Below are positions 9,857 to 21,266 of a stretch of DNA of 64,000 nt, piece by piece. The translations under genes were made by a program, and so were the position numbers. Below the pieces are notes generated by a model. That model saw only the letters and a list, made by a program, of their open reading frames with translations, made no database searches and was not told the DNA's origin. Origin of the DNA: Angiostrongylus vasorum (lineage: Eukaryota; Nematoda; Chromadorea; Rhabditida; Metastrongylidae). Numbering within the stretch: the first letter of the stretch is position 1; every line of letters starts with the position of its first letter. The DNA is taken from positions 496,001 through 560,000 of the forward strand of contig JADANN010000451.1 in the NCBI GenBank assembly GCA_018806985.1, given 5' to 3'.

Positions 9857-10435
9857 TAATCAATAATCAGAAATTTCGAGCAGGTTTAAATACTCTTGAA
9901 TGTCCTTTTTTGAGGTAAAAATTCAATCTAGGGTTGGCAAGCGAACGCTCGAGGAGTTTCGTGCGTATTTGGACAAGACGTCGTGCACGAAATGCCCCCA
10001 TTCTGGACATCGATCTAGTCGCCAGAGCACATCAGGTCATCTTATCAATAGCAGAACTTTTTCAGACATCACAACATGTTCTACGACTTTTTCAGGTCGT
10101 ACAAGATGGCTATGAATTTTTTGCGAATAAGCGTCTGGTAACGACCTTCTCAGCACCGCACTATTGTGGGCAATTCGATAACGCTGCAGCCATGATGAAT
10201 ATCGGTGAGGGACTAGTATGCTCATTTCAGGTAGCGTAAGCCCTGTGATAGACAATTCACATGGATGTAAACATACATAGAGGTTGGAGAGAGCTGAGAT
10301 CCTGCAAATGTTTTTTCAAGAGGTTAACAAAACACTGTCACACAACTGATAACGAGATGACTGATGAAATAACTAGAACTGAAGGGAAAACTTTTCCCTT
10401 ACTCCGTAGATCATCGGTCATCGAGTATTGTATGA

Positions 10436-10723
10436 GTCCAGGTTCGGTGCATTGTCACACATTCATCGTCCATTATCCATAGAGAATTTCAACTTGGGTT
10501 TGACTGCAGTATAAGGACTCTCGCAATTTCTATAAATGCCTCGAGTGCAAGTCGAGCTCGTTTTCTCTTGAAATCTCATGGAAACCATACTAAACCGTTC
10601 CCAGATCTTCACCACAGGCGGTCGCTGCCCATCCGCATCGGAATAGCTCTTAAGCTGGTCACTAGTATGCCCATAGCAGAGGGATGAGGGTTTTGGAACA
10701 CTGAGGAATTGAACCAACGACCA
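10436..10723. repeat. Segment present only in the left arm
   Basis: The right arm joins directly across this stretch: 'atattgtagttcgcatagcac' there versus two separated halves here. The phrase 'cagatcttcaccacaggcgg' followed by 'tcgctgcccat' resembles the middle of SINE-B, so it may be a diverged SINE-B insertion, or ancestral sequence deleted from the other arm. No clear duplication of the target is visible. Confidence 0.45.
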
Positions 10724-11283
10724 TGTTCGCATAGCACGGAACCTCTGATCCCTGAGCGATAGGTCTTCCATGGAAATATCGATTTGTTGCATACCATAGA
10801 ACAGAAGTAACAGACCGCACCCTTAAGAACTCAACATGTCGAGCAACATCATCTGTGTGAAACTCGAGCTCTGTCTACCTGCTTTGTCTGGTCGTTGAAC
10901 TGCACTTTATATCAAATTTAGTTCCTTCAACATGAGCTGAAAAATTTGATAGCGTGAAAAATAGTAAGGAGAAAATCGATGGAGTTCATTCCAGATATTG
11001 CGACCAACAATCAGAGCAAATAAAGTGGTTTCTCGAGACACTCGATGATAGTATACGAATACAGAGTTAATGTATTTAAAGTAATGTCCAACGCTGTTAC
11101 ACACCGGATCATAAGAGATAAACATATTTTGAAACTCTGAAGTCATTTCTTTGTCATTCGACTGACAAAATTCGCTGGCTCTGTTGCTTCAATAGCAACA
11201 AAATAATAGAGCCTGCAAGATAGATATATAAAGTTATTTTCCTTGCACTGTAATCAAGCAAATTCTGCTGGTCATTCTCTGAA

Positions 11284-11566
11284 GACTACTTTTCAAAGGC
11301 ATTTTCACACTTGTCAATGTTATGCAATCTCTAGGTAGTGATTCTCATAGAAATGGTGGACCAAAGAAACACCATTGAAGGGCCATGAATGCATTCTTGA
11401 GAAATTGCTTCAACATTGAAATGCATGGTTAGCCCGTTTTCAAGAATGAAGCAGGTTTCTGTGCAGAGAATGTCCATTTGAATGAAATTTTTGTAGTTAA
11501 CGAAGTCTATTTATCCCTTGTATTATGCCGGGTCGAGGTGACCAAGTGTGCAGCAACTCCCACGTC
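11284..11566. other. Inverted-repeat spacer, no recognised feature
   Basis: This begins where the two arms stop matching. There is no coding signal and no family recognised until the PLE terminal extension at 11,567. Confidence 0.4.
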
Positions 11567-11760
11567 CGACTTTCTATTAACCTCGGCATTGATTTAATAA
11601 TTCTTTTCTAGTTCTGTTTAGCAAACGCGAGGTGTTATTTTATTTCTTTACTTACGTACAAGCTGACATTTTAGCGGATTTCGCCCCTCCTCAGAGCCAG
11701 GAAAGGTCAAATTGACTGCAATCTACACGGTCAAACGCCTCCATAACCAAACAGAAAAAA
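11567..11760 (-). mobile_element. Inverted PLE 3' end (extension, decayed hammerhead, UTR)
   Basis: Read on the minus strand, the block ends with the terminal extension (here seen as 'gactttctattaacctcggc' on plus). The hammerhead-like motif is at 11,661-11,698 (CTGAGGA core kept, GAAA changed to AAAA). It matches the 3' ends at 61,705-61,895 and 56,060-56,310. It probably forms the inverted 5' arm of PLE-C, as in PLE-D, PLE-E and PLE-F. Confidence 0.65.
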
Positions 11761-12576
11761 ATGTTGAACCAAAATTTCAGTCACATTGAACACAGAGTCT
11801 TTGCACACTCACCGCTTTCTATGAGTCTTCCACTAAATATTTCACGTGCAGAAACTATGCAGATGTTTTTGGTTTCTTTGGTGCTTTTGTGGTGTTTCAG
11901 TGTTTCAAGTGTGCAACCTTGCGATTGCGTTTCTCCAATGACGGCATCTATCCCTAGCACAGGTTTATTCTTAACTTGGTCTCCGGGCAGAAATATAGAA
12001 CGAACGTGGTTTTGGCAGCTTTGATGGGTGATGAAGTCAAATGCAATACGACCTTACCACCACCTACCGAGGGGAATGCGGCGATTAGCAGTTAAGCTTT
12101 TCGACTTTAGTGGCGTTCACCTAGATATTGGAGCGTCCAGGATTCTTACTAGCGAGAAATTACCATCAAAGTTGGCTATAATGGAAAATGAAACTTTCTA
12201 CAACGAAAAATTGTAACCTTGAACCCTACTGTCTCCGCTACATTAAGCTATGAATTGAAAAGCTCCTATACAGGTGGTTTTAACATTGTAACTATACTCG
12301 AATGTGCTAAAAAGAGTTCACTGCAGCATTTGTGTTCGAAAGAGAAAAACGAGTCCCAAGAGCAAGAGAATTCATGCTTCTCCGCTGAAAAACAAGATTG
12401 GTTCTTTTCTTCCACAGAACGTTGCTAGAAGATCTGCCTGTTTCAATTCGGAATCACTAGTTTTTGCATTCTTGCTAAAGATTTCCAAGAAGGAAAACAA
12501 TTTTCACATGGGAGGGCTTTCGATCAAAAAGCCTAAACACGGCAACCGAAAATATCTTGACTAATCAACGAAAACA
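11761..12576. other. Spacer between PLE pieces
   Basis: The first 100 bases match PLE 3' UTR sequence at 49,319-49,420 and 56,200-56,310 in the same orientation. The remainder is unrecognised. A Lys/Ser-rich frame at 12,304-12,564 runs close to the RT start of PLE-C but shows no motif I know. Confidence 0.4.
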
Positions 12577-13925
12577 GTTACGCACAAATTAGAGGGTTGG
12601 CAATGGGACAGCGACTGGCACCAACCCTTGCAGTTGCCTTTATATCTAAAGTAGATCCACCAGTAATCGATCTCTGGCCATTACTCTACTGTAGGTACAT
12701 AGATGATTGTTTTGTCATCTGCTCTACACAGGAGGAGATGGACAAATACTTTGAGTTATTGGACCAACAGTCAGAGTACATAAAGTTCACCTGAGAGAAA
12801 CCGAAAGAGAACTGGCTTCCATTTCTAAACGTTCAAATTAACCTATCCAAAAACGGCTACATTACAAATTGGTATCGAAGGCGAAGTAATAAGAATATAG
12901 AGAGTCATCACCTCTCTTCTCATCCCTCACACACCAAAAGGGCGCTTGTAAGAAATATGTTTTGAACCGCTACCATCGTGTGCACAGGTAGAGAGCAATA
13001 GGAAGAATCCTCGATGCCAGCGCGCCAAACAGCCGTTTCAAATGGCTACGAAACCGTAGCTTCTCGGCATAAGCATGGAGGAAAAAGCACAATCCAGAAC
13101 GATAATTCTAGCGAAAACAAGGCTCCATTCCTCTTGCCCTGTATTTCAAACGAACTAAGTGCAGCCATAGAATGTTGTTTAATTATGGCCGCTCTAGAGA
13201 ATTCTGTAAGAGTGATAGAAATACCACCGGACACTCTAAGACGCCAACTGGTTCGCAACCGCTTATATGACCGTCTATGTACAACGAAAAACTGCATAAT
13301 TTGCCCTAACATTAGAGACGGTGATTGCATGAGTTCGGATATGATGTACCTAATTTCTTGCAAAGCGTATGGGGACGAATGCGCTGGCGAAACAGGTAGA
13401 CCGCTTTGCGTCCACAAAAAGAACATCTATTCGGTAAATCTAAATTAAAACCAAACACTCCAGTAGGCGCGCATAGGATGCAGAAACATAACGGAGAAGA
13501 TTTTGAAGTAGGAATCTATCCTCAAGCATAAATCCAAAACATTATCATGCAGAGCTCTTGAAGCGTTTCGGATCAATTCCAAAAATTCGAAAATAAACCG
13601 CAAGGAGGAGTGCATTATCATCAGGCGTGACCTAGCGACCCACCGCCTAACCTCAGGCTGATTTAATGACCTGACATGGGCACAGTCCTTGAGCACGTAT
13701 TACCTTGTGCGGCTGCTATCCACCAGCTAATTGGAATACTTACAACGGATAAACGGTGGGTATTTAAATGAAGCTGTTTCTTATGCGAATGCAAATTTAT
13801 TTGTTAAGTTTTATCTGCAAGGATTATGAAAGTGTTTGGATGAGTAGATCTCATCTCAATTTGACCTTTCCAGGCTCTGAAGAAGGCAGAAGCCGCCAAA
13901 AGGTCAGCTATTGTATCCTAATAAA
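12577..13925 (+). mobile_element. PLE-C: 5'-truncated Penelope-like element in the inverted-repeat spacer
   Basis: RT at 12,597-12,794 carries AMGQRLAPTLA and CRYIDDC (the YVDD motif reads YIDD). Frames shift, then the linker and endonuclease portion at 13,014-13,448 shows CIICPNIRDGDC and MYLISC, then DECAGETGR, where the YIG of GIY-YIG has become CAG. A decayed hammerhead copy lies at 13,873-13,919 (CTGAAGA kept, GAAA lost). Stops and the changed YIG make it inactive. No terminal extension is visible at its 3' end. Confidence 0.82.
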
Positions 13926-14891
13926 TTCTATCATACCAAGTTCGTTTCTGCTTATTGAAGAAAACATCGAATTATCATTTGTACAGCCTCACCACAGTAG
14001 TGGAACAGTGTTGCTTTGAAGGCAGTAAGTAACATTTCTATTTTTACTTCAGACAATAACCAGCAGAATTTGCTTGGTTACAGTGCAAGGAAAATAACTT
14101 TATATATCTATCTTGCAGGCTTCATGGAATAGCCGAAGGTTAAATTACAAAAAATCCAAAAAGACCACTGTGGTTTCCATGGACTTTGAAAGCCGCTGAG
14201 TTGCATTCGCACTACAATTTTTGTTTCGTTGTTATTGAAACAACAGAGCCAGAGAATTTTGTCAGTCGGATGACAAAGAAATGACGTCAGAGTTTCAAAA
14301 ATATGTTTATCTCTTCTGATCCGGTGTGTAACAGCGCTGGATATTATTTTTAATACATTAACTATGTATCCATCTGGTATACTATCAAGTGGCTCGAGAA
14401 ACCGCTTTATTTGCTTTGATTCTTGGCCGCAATATCTGAAAAGAACTCCATCGAACTTCTTCTTTCATCCTTCATTCTATCAGTTTTTCAGCACGTGTTG
14501 AAGTAATTACATTGGATATAAAGTGCAGCTCAATGACCAGATGAAACAGGTAGACAAAGCTGAGTTTTGCACAGATGATGTTGCTGGACATGTGTCGTTC
14601 TTTTGGTTATGGTGAGCTACTTCTGTTCTAAGGCATACAATAAATTGATATTTTCAAGCAAGACTATCGCTGAGTTTTTAGATGTTCCGTGCTATGCGAA
14701 CTACAATATTTGAATACTGATGATGTATGAAGCAACGAAAAGTTTTCTTTCAGTTCCAGTTATTTCATCAGTCATTTCGTTACTAGTTGTGTAACAGTGT
14801 TTGGTTAATATTTGAGAAAAAGTTGCGGGATCTCCACTTTCTCCTGCCTTTATGTGTGTTTACATCCATGTGAACTGTCTATCATCAAGGC

Positions 14892-17161
14892 CTACGCTAC
14901 CTGAAATGAGCATACTAGTCCCTCACCGATATTCATCATGGCTGCAGCGTTATCGAATTGCCCACAATAGTGCGGTGCTAAGAAGATCGTAACTAGCGGC
15001 TTACTGGCAAAAAATTCATAGCCATCTTTTACGACCTGAAACCATCGTAGAACATGCTGTGATGTCTGAAAAAATTCTGCTACTGATAGAACGACCAGAT
15101 GTGCTCTGGCATCTAGATCGATGTCCAGAATGGGGAGCATTTCGTGCACGACGTCTTGTCCAAATACGTACGAAAAAACTCCTCGAGCCATCCCTAGATT
15201 GAATTTGAAACTCAAATTAAATAATTATTAATTAGCCACTCTTGCGATCTCTACATGCGCTTGCAGTTTCTACATAGGTTTGATTGTACTTCTTACCTTA
15301 ACCCAATGATCGGGATCACTCCATAAGAGATCGATATGCAGCGATGGGTTTGGGGGATCAATTGGGCGAGTGATTTGTCGCAGTTGGTCCAGAGATTTTA
15401 ACTGTAGAGATGTGTTCTTTTTCTATACAACACAGTATTTAAATGCCTTTTGGTATGTGGACATCCTAATAACCTTGAGAGACAAGCCACCATGCATGCA
15501 AAGAATTTTGCCAGCCACTAGTCCGGTGAATGGCATGGCTGCGAACGCTTCCCTAAAAAGAGGCTTCTTTTATTATTGCATACTGTGGATCAAATAAAAT
15601 AGGTGGCATTCCGAAAAGAAGAAAGGAATTGAAAACCTGAAAACCGAGCCATAATCGAGTGCTATTGTAACGCCTGTTGCATTCTTCAAAGAAGCCGTAC
15701 ACTTGATTAATCGGGGCGCATTCATGGTTTCCTCGCAAAATGAAGAAGTTACCCGGATATTTCACCTAGGCTTGATAGCAATTAAGAAAACGGATAGACC
15801 ATAAAATTTGCTCCAAAGAACTTCATTTGACCTTGTAGCTGAAGAACAGCGCAATGCATTCAAGATTTTGATGGCCGCGGTCAACGTAGTCACCAAGGAA
15901 GAGGTAATTAACCATTGGCGGGAAACCACCTCGATCAAACAATCGCAGAACATCTAGGATAAACGTGGGAATTTTTTCAGGAAGGAATAAAATAACTTGG
16001 TAGTGGGTAATAATCGTCTTAGTGTTGCAATGACCGAAACCTCTTTACAAACCTGCATATTGACCATGAATATCTCCACATATTTTTTATAGGAGACTGA
16101 ACCTCAACCAGCGATGCTTGGCTAAGAAATACTTGTCTGAAAAAAAATGTGGATAGTGATAACAAAAAGGCAATTCCTGTGATATCGACATCCACCGTTT
16201 AACCATTGGATAAGTAGCCAATTTCTTCTTTGTTTTGGAAGATATTCATTTTAATGGCCAGTTTGTGTTAACCGGTTGTTACAACATCAGAAAACACTTG
16301 CAATACCTGGAATTCATTTGTGCCGCTATCGAATTCAAAATGGGGCTGTCTTCTTGGCTTATGGTGGCAAACGGTCTCAGAAGACTGATGCTATCTACTA
16401 ACTATGTTTCATATTGGTTGGCATAGGTATAAGTAGATGTAAGCTCTCTTGGATTGGACGTTATTGTTGTTTAGTAACAGGAATGACGGACGGTAACAGT
16501 AATGTTTTCATATTTTGTTGTATTCATAAGCCAGCATAATGTTGTTTAAAAAAAAGCTGCTTCTAGAGGTTGCAAATGCCTTATGGAATCCATGTTTGCT
16601 CGTGAGCCACAATAATTCTCATTGGGCACTCCAAAGTAGATGCTTCTTGCGGTGTGGGTTTTCGCAGTCGCATCGAGTCGAACCTATTGGAGTGGAAGTA
16701 CGAGCGGTGAACGGTAGTACTGCTTCACTGGACGATGTTTTTGGGTTTAAAAGTGGCTGGTGTTGATATCCACACATTCATCGCATCTTGAGACAACGTT
16801 CATTGCAAGCAACGCTCGCTAACAAGCATCCGTTTTTGTGAAAATGGAGATTGTCGCTCAGCTTTCGTCATTAACAGGAAAATCAACGCTTCTTAACGAA
16901 TTTCCATAATCTTCCACTCAACATCTCCATGAGTTTTAGCTTCTAAAGACTACTGTAAACTTGGTGTAGGTTTATTCTCGGTTCTACTTTGTTGTTAGAC
17001 ATCATACATCATTCACATCGATACAAATTATGCACATACCTTGCCATTTGCCAGAGCAGCAACAGTTCGGATTCCTTCACATTGTTAACCAGTGCACAAC
17101 CTGGTACACCAACGTTTAGTAATCGGCCGATCATATCGTCGATATCCATGCGAACAGCCAT
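14892..17161 (-). pseudogene. PP1-type Ser/Thr protein phosphatase catalytic subunit, right copy, damaged
   Basis: Exons on the minus strand, 5' to 3': 17,040-17,161, 16,053-16,136, 15,832-15,953, 15,637-15,765, 15,474-15,552, 15,297-15,401, 15,096-15,193 and 14,901-15,035, then GTAGCGTAG to 14,892. Lengths equal the left copy except exon 2 (+1), exon 7 (-6, because of a 10-base loss, a 3-base gain and the base missing in the left copy) and exon 5, whose start is intact here. Metal-site motifs GDYVDRG, RGNHE, CMHGG and [12 protein letters not shown] are present. The GDIHG motif is hit by an extra A in a run of A (six instead of five), which shifts the frame. Exon 7 is also shifted near its start, and the exon 4/5 phase is uncertain. 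It differs in its lesions from the left copy. A reading-error explanation cannot be excluded from one sequence. Confidence 0.85.
16491..16505 (-). other. Empty insertion site matching PLE-A in the other arm
   Basis: The reverse complement reads ...CATTACTGTTACCGTCCG..., continuous between the sequences that flank PLE-A at 6,319 and 7,829. It shows that PLE-A entered after the duplication, or was never present on this arm. Confidence 0.8.
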
Positions 17162-17490
17162 CGTTTGCTGAAAATACAATGTTCCATGAAAATTTTTGAA
17201 AAAGTGGGCACACAGTTTCGCTGTGCCGCACAGTCGATGTTAAACCGGGAGTGTCAGTCGGTAGGTAGCTATTCAGACTAGAATGGTGACTGAGAGTAGA
17301 ACATCTGTTACTTACTGTTTAGAAGCCGGTAGTGTGTTAGAAGATAGCCAAGTAACTATGACGACCGCAGCAGTAGAAATGGTACTTCCTTTGTAACTGG
17401 TGTGCTTTAAATAGGCAAGTGGAAAAACAGCTTTTCTATTTATCCGATAAGCTCACGCATAACGAGTGTCACAATACTGGAAAGCAATAA

Positions 17491-18489
17491 CATAAGAGGC
17501 GATTTTCAAAAATGGTTTGCGGTCAGTGCCATTTTTTGTCAGTGGACCAACCATTCGTGTAGCCTCGGTCATTTGCCTTTTTTTCTCAGAATTTCCAAAA
17601 AGTTTTTATAGCACTTTAAGTATAGGTTGAGACTTTGTATTCATATTCATATTTTATTTCGACGTTAAGCAAAGATTTGGCGAAGAAAATAGTGATAGTT
17701 AGGAAATTATTATGCAAAATCAAGTTACCTGCTAGAATCGTAAGAAGAGGTGCAATGTTTGCAACGACTGTTTCCTATTTCGCTCCCCTTTCGGAAAACT
17801 TGGATTGCGTCCGGATGGAACCAGCAAGCCAAGCAACGATGAAACGATGACAACGTTCATGAATATTGTGTAGATTTCAGCAAATCATGCCGGCAGAGCG
17901 TACGATTGGACCGAAGGCTGTGCCCCATCTCACTGCTTCACTAGCATACTCGATTATTGTGGCACTATGTGTTATATCATAACTTGCTACTGGCAGTTGC
18001 CTCGCGCAGTGTTCTAGTGAGCTCTGCGCAGCTAAGCACGTGTGAATGAAATGAGGAGCGCAGTTTCGTTCAGTTCGTCGGATTACAAAGTACTTCAGTC
18101 ATACAGAATTTTACACATATTTTCGCCTTGTTAATCGCCTCACCCGGATACTAATCTATGCAATTCCAAAGACTTTAATTTGTAACTTGGTATTGATTCT
18201 TTGTTTATGCAGCTTTGTATCATTGCATTATAAATTTCTTAGTGTTTCCTGCTCATCGTGGCTGGCCAGGTTCTGACGAAATGCGATGCAGACTATGAGC
18301 TCATCCTCCTGTGTGACTTGCCTAGCTGAAAAATAGTTCGAAGTCTATATTCAGGAGCAGAGCCAAGAGTATTCCAATGCCATGATTCTTTGCACCTTTG
18401 AAAGCAGTGTAGTCATTTTCGCCTTCCTCACAGACGAGTTGACCTGAGTCGATGGTCCATAGCTAGTCGTCGTCGCGATATGGGTGTTC
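17491..18489. other. No recognised feature
   Basis: Lies outside the inverted repeat. AT-rich; one open frame of 71 codons (17,635-17,850) with no motif I recognise. Confidence 0.4.
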
Positions 18490-18499
18490 TCTCTGGCAA

Positions 18500-20212
18500 C
18501 CAATTTTCGAAGTATTTATCGGTTGCCACAGCATACATTTATTTCCATACAAACACAGCCAATACAACAGTGGCTGACGTTTCGGCTGTATCGCCCTCTT
18601 CAGAGCATGGAAGGGTATAATGGTATGCAATTTGCCAGGCCAAAAGCTTCAATAACACGTACAAAAAAAAACGAAAAACTCCACTGCAGCAATTACATGA
18701 TCAACAGCTTCTCGAAAAACCCACCGCTTTTAACGTGACTTCCACCAAGAAGATTAGAACAGACGATTCCATCCCACACTAGAAATTGATTCGAAGATGT
18801 TGGGCCAGATCCCGTGTGACCTCTGGGCATTCTTCCATGCTATTCATTGTAGGGTTCTTGGCATTTCTTCAAAAAGCCTCAAAAAGTTCGCGCCCTGGTG
18901 TTTTGGCATCCCGTGCGAGGACAGCGGCTTCTATATAAAAATTGCTTTTACTTCCGCTATGCTTTTGTGCCCTATGCGTGCCTACTGGGGTACTTATTCT
19001 TGCTTTTCGTTTGCCATCGAGATGTTCTTTTTATACGGATACACAAAGGCCTGCCCGTTTCGCCAATATATTCATCTTCCGCAATTATTACAAGAGATCA
19101 GGTATATCGTACCTGAACTCATGCAATCACCGTCCCTGCCGTAAGGGCAAATTACGCAATTTGTTGTTTCGCATAGACGGTCATACAGGCGGTTACGAAC
19201 TAACTGACGCCGTAGAGTAGTCGGTGGTATTTCAACTATCGATACCGATTCCTCTAGATCTGCCCTTCTTAAGCATCGCTTTATTGCTACACCTGTTTCA
19301 TCGCTAATGAAGGGCAACATAAACGGAATTTTGTTTCGGCCAAATCGTTCGTTTTGGAGCGTCGCTCCCCTTCTAAACTTATCTCGTGGGGTTACTATTT
19401 CGTAGCCATTAGAGATGGCTATTTGCCGAGCTGAGCCGTGCAATTCTTCTTTTAGTTCCCTACTCGCGCACACAAAGGTAGCTGTTCTAAGCATGTTTGT
19501 CACAAGCGCCCTCCTTGTGTGTGAAAGGTGGGAAGAAAGGATATGAACCAGGATGTTTTCGTTACTTGGTTTTCGGTACCACTTTGTCGTGTAGCCGCTA
19601 CTTGCTAGGTTTATTTGCACGCTTAGAAACGGAAGCAAGTTTTCTTTCGCTTTCTCCCGGGTGAACTTAATGTACTCAGACTTCTCGTCCAATAATTCGG
19701 AGCATTTGTCCATTTCCATCTGCGTAGAGAAAACAACAAGACGTGATGATGATGAAGCAAACTTGGTATCAACGCGCAAACTTGTTTCGAGGCTTTTTGG
19801 TTAAATGCCAAGAATCCGAGAATGAATAGCAAAGAAGAATGCCTTGAGATAACATGTGATCTTCCCCCATATCTCAAAAACTGATTTTTGGTGTGGGGTG
19901 GTAGCGTCATCAGCCATCTGAATCCATCAATCTAAGCGGCTCTTCTTCCTCGGTGGAAGGCAGGTAAAAAACGGTGGGTTTGTCGAGAAGCCAGTGATTG
20001 TGCAATTACCGTTAAAAATTTCATCTTTCTGTTTGTGCTGTTGGAGCGTCTTACTTAGTAAATTACTTATTAGTGTACTCTTCCAGGCTCTGAAGAAGGC
20101 GATACTGCTCAGATGTCAGCTACCCTTTTGTTGTATGTGTTTTATGTGTATGGATGTAAACGTATGGAAGCTGAATAACAACCTCGCGATTGCTGGAAAG
20201 AAAGGACGACGG
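18500..20212 (-). mobile_element. PLE-D: minus-strand Penelope-like element with inverted 3' arm
   Basis: The frame at 19,072-19,779 starts just after the RT catalytic motif (FSTQMEMDKC). It runs through the thumb region (WYRKPSNEN), the linker (CVICPYGRDGDC) and IYLISCNNCG of the GIY-YIG domain. The rest of the endonuclease continues in broken frames to about 18,810. The 3' UTR with a hammerhead copy lies at 18,572-18,606. At the other end, 19,780-20,212 is a plus-oriented piece of the element's own C-terminus and 3' UTR, including a decayed hammerhead at 20,086-20,121 (GAAA changed to CAGA). So the copy is flanked by inverted 3' ends and lacks the RT core. Confidence 0.85.
18572..18606 (-). 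ncRNA. Candidate hammerhead ribozyme in PLE-D
   Basis: Minus strand: TGCT, CTGAAGA, GGGCGATACAGCC (stem II), GAAA, CGTC, AGCC. The core is complete. Stem I is reduced to three pairs by one change. Confidence 0.5.
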
Positions 20213-20224
20213 ATTGTTTGTTAT

Positions 20225-20490
20225 TGTTCTTTGCTGTAATGATACCGACTTTCGCAGGATTGATTGTCCGGGAAGAACCAGTTACTCTCAGCAGACAATC
20301 ACAGCTATCAACCATCAGCATCCTGCATAAAAGGGCATCACCGAGTGAATATGCTTTATTCGAGATATGGCACGCTGGTGAAGACACACCTCGATATGAA
20401 GGCGAAGTGGCCATATCGAGACGAAGAAGAACGGTGGACTATCGACTCGGATCGTCGGCTCTGATGAAGACGGATTTGGAAACCTGGATT
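20225..20490 (+). mobile_element. Terminal-repeat unit with TATA-like box and hammerhead-like core
   Basis: It matches units at 41,590-41,905, 54,370-54,500, 55,770-56,000 and 63,595-63,750 (all minus). Order: CTGCATAAAAGGGC (TATA-like), a block with 'ttattcgagatatggc', a 'ggactatcgactcggatcgt' block, then GGCT-CTGATGA-AGACGG-ATTT-GGAAAC. The last part has the CTGATGA box of a hammerhead, but GAAA reads GGAAA, so it is decayed. No ORF. The layout suggests an LTR-like end of a second PLE-type family. Confidence 0.5.
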
Positions 20491-21230
20491 ACCTACTGCA
20501 ATTAGTACTATTATAGTCTTCAAATCATTCCAACGAGCTACAGCCCTCCAGGAGTACTGGTTCGAACTTGAACTACTCAGTGGTGGTTAATTGCCTTTGT
20601 CTATTCGGTGTTATCTCCTCTCTTTGACTGGATGGTAGTCCTGAATAGGTCACAGGAGTCAGATAAAGGGGAAGACGTATCGAGCTCATTTGCTGCCTTG
20701 CCAACGTCGAACGTACCAGTTCAACACTCAGCTGTGCGTTTAACAAACGCGAAGTCACAAGGCGTTTATGGAAACCTTTGATATAAATATTACGTTGTTC
20801 AAGAATAAGTGAGGGTTAAAAAAATCTGTTGTTCCAATTTATTCTCACTAATAAAATATTTGTTGTACCTTGCAATACTACACGTCATTACAAAGCAAAT
20901 ATTATGCTCTTTGCTCATATAATTTATCAGAAATTAATTTTTTCACCGATCTTGAGCTTTGCAATTTTAGACGTCAACAATGAATTTTCGTCAAGTTTTC
21001 TTTTACGAGTTCAAACTCGGTCGTAGTGCAGCAGAGGCGGCTCGAAACATTAATGAAGGTAGGGGTGAAGGTAGTGTTGGTGAATCAACAGTGTGAACAT
21101 GTTCCCAGGATCGACTTTCTATTAACCTCGGCATTGGAATATGAATGCGTCGTTTTCTTGTTCAGCAATTGCGAGGTTGATAAACAGCATACATTTACTT
21201 CCATAGAAAAACACAATACATTACAACAGT

Positions 21231-21266
21231 AGCTGACGTTTCGGCAGTATCGCCTTCTTCAGAGCC
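21231..21266 (-). ncRNA. Candidate hammerhead ribozyme in the inverted arm of PLE-E
   Basis: Identical in reverse complement to the PLE-A copy: GGCT, CTGAAGA, A, GGC-GATACT-GCC, GAAA, CGTC, AGCT. All core bases are intact. Confidence 0.58.

Larger units (their letters stand above)
5662..10239 (+). pseudogene. PP1-type Ser/Thr protein phosphatase catalytic subunit, left copy, damaged
   Basis: Eight exons rebuild a PP1 catalytic chain of about 295 residues. Exons: 5,662-5,783 (start MAVRVDIDDMI), 8,185-8,267 (GDIHGQY, metal site), 8,366-8,487 ([10 protein letters not shown]), 8,555-8,683 (ILRGNHEC), about 8,705-8,767 (CMHGGLSP), 8,840-8,944 ([10 protein letters not shown]), 9,932-10,035 (FGQDVVHE) and 10,096-10,230 ([13 protein letters not shown]). 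Most junctions are GT/AG in matching phase. The start follows a TTTTTCAG acceptor six bases upstream, which could serve a 5'-UTR intron or trans-splicing. The family dephosphorylates phospho-Ser/Thr using two metals. Damage: exon 7 has a one-base deletion in a C run that leads to TAG at 10,016-10,018, and intron 4 with the start of exon 5 is deleted. Intron 1 carries a PLE, and intron 6 an 849-bp insert. A GTAG.. donor at 10,231 could lead to a further exon; otherwise translation stops at 10,239. Confidence 0.85.
5313..11283 (+). repeat. Left arm of a 12-kb imperfect inverted duplication
   Basis: From 'atgttattgttttctcagta' at the outer edge to 'ttgcactgtaatcaagcaaa' near the inner edge, this arm matches 14,050-17,490 in reverse complement. 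It includes 5' flank, all eight PP1 exons, introns and about 1 kb of 3' flank. Blocks present here but absent from the other arm are 6,331-7,817 (a PLE), 9,008-9,856 and 10,436-10,723. The spacer to the other arm is 11,284-14,049. Confidence 0.88.
14050..17490 (-). repeat. Right arm of the 12-kb inverted duplication
   Basis: Reverse complement of 5,313-11,283 without the three left-arm insertions. It has an extra ~100 bp near 14,122-14,225 that the left arm lacks. Matching covers flanks, introns and exons. Confidence 0.88.
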
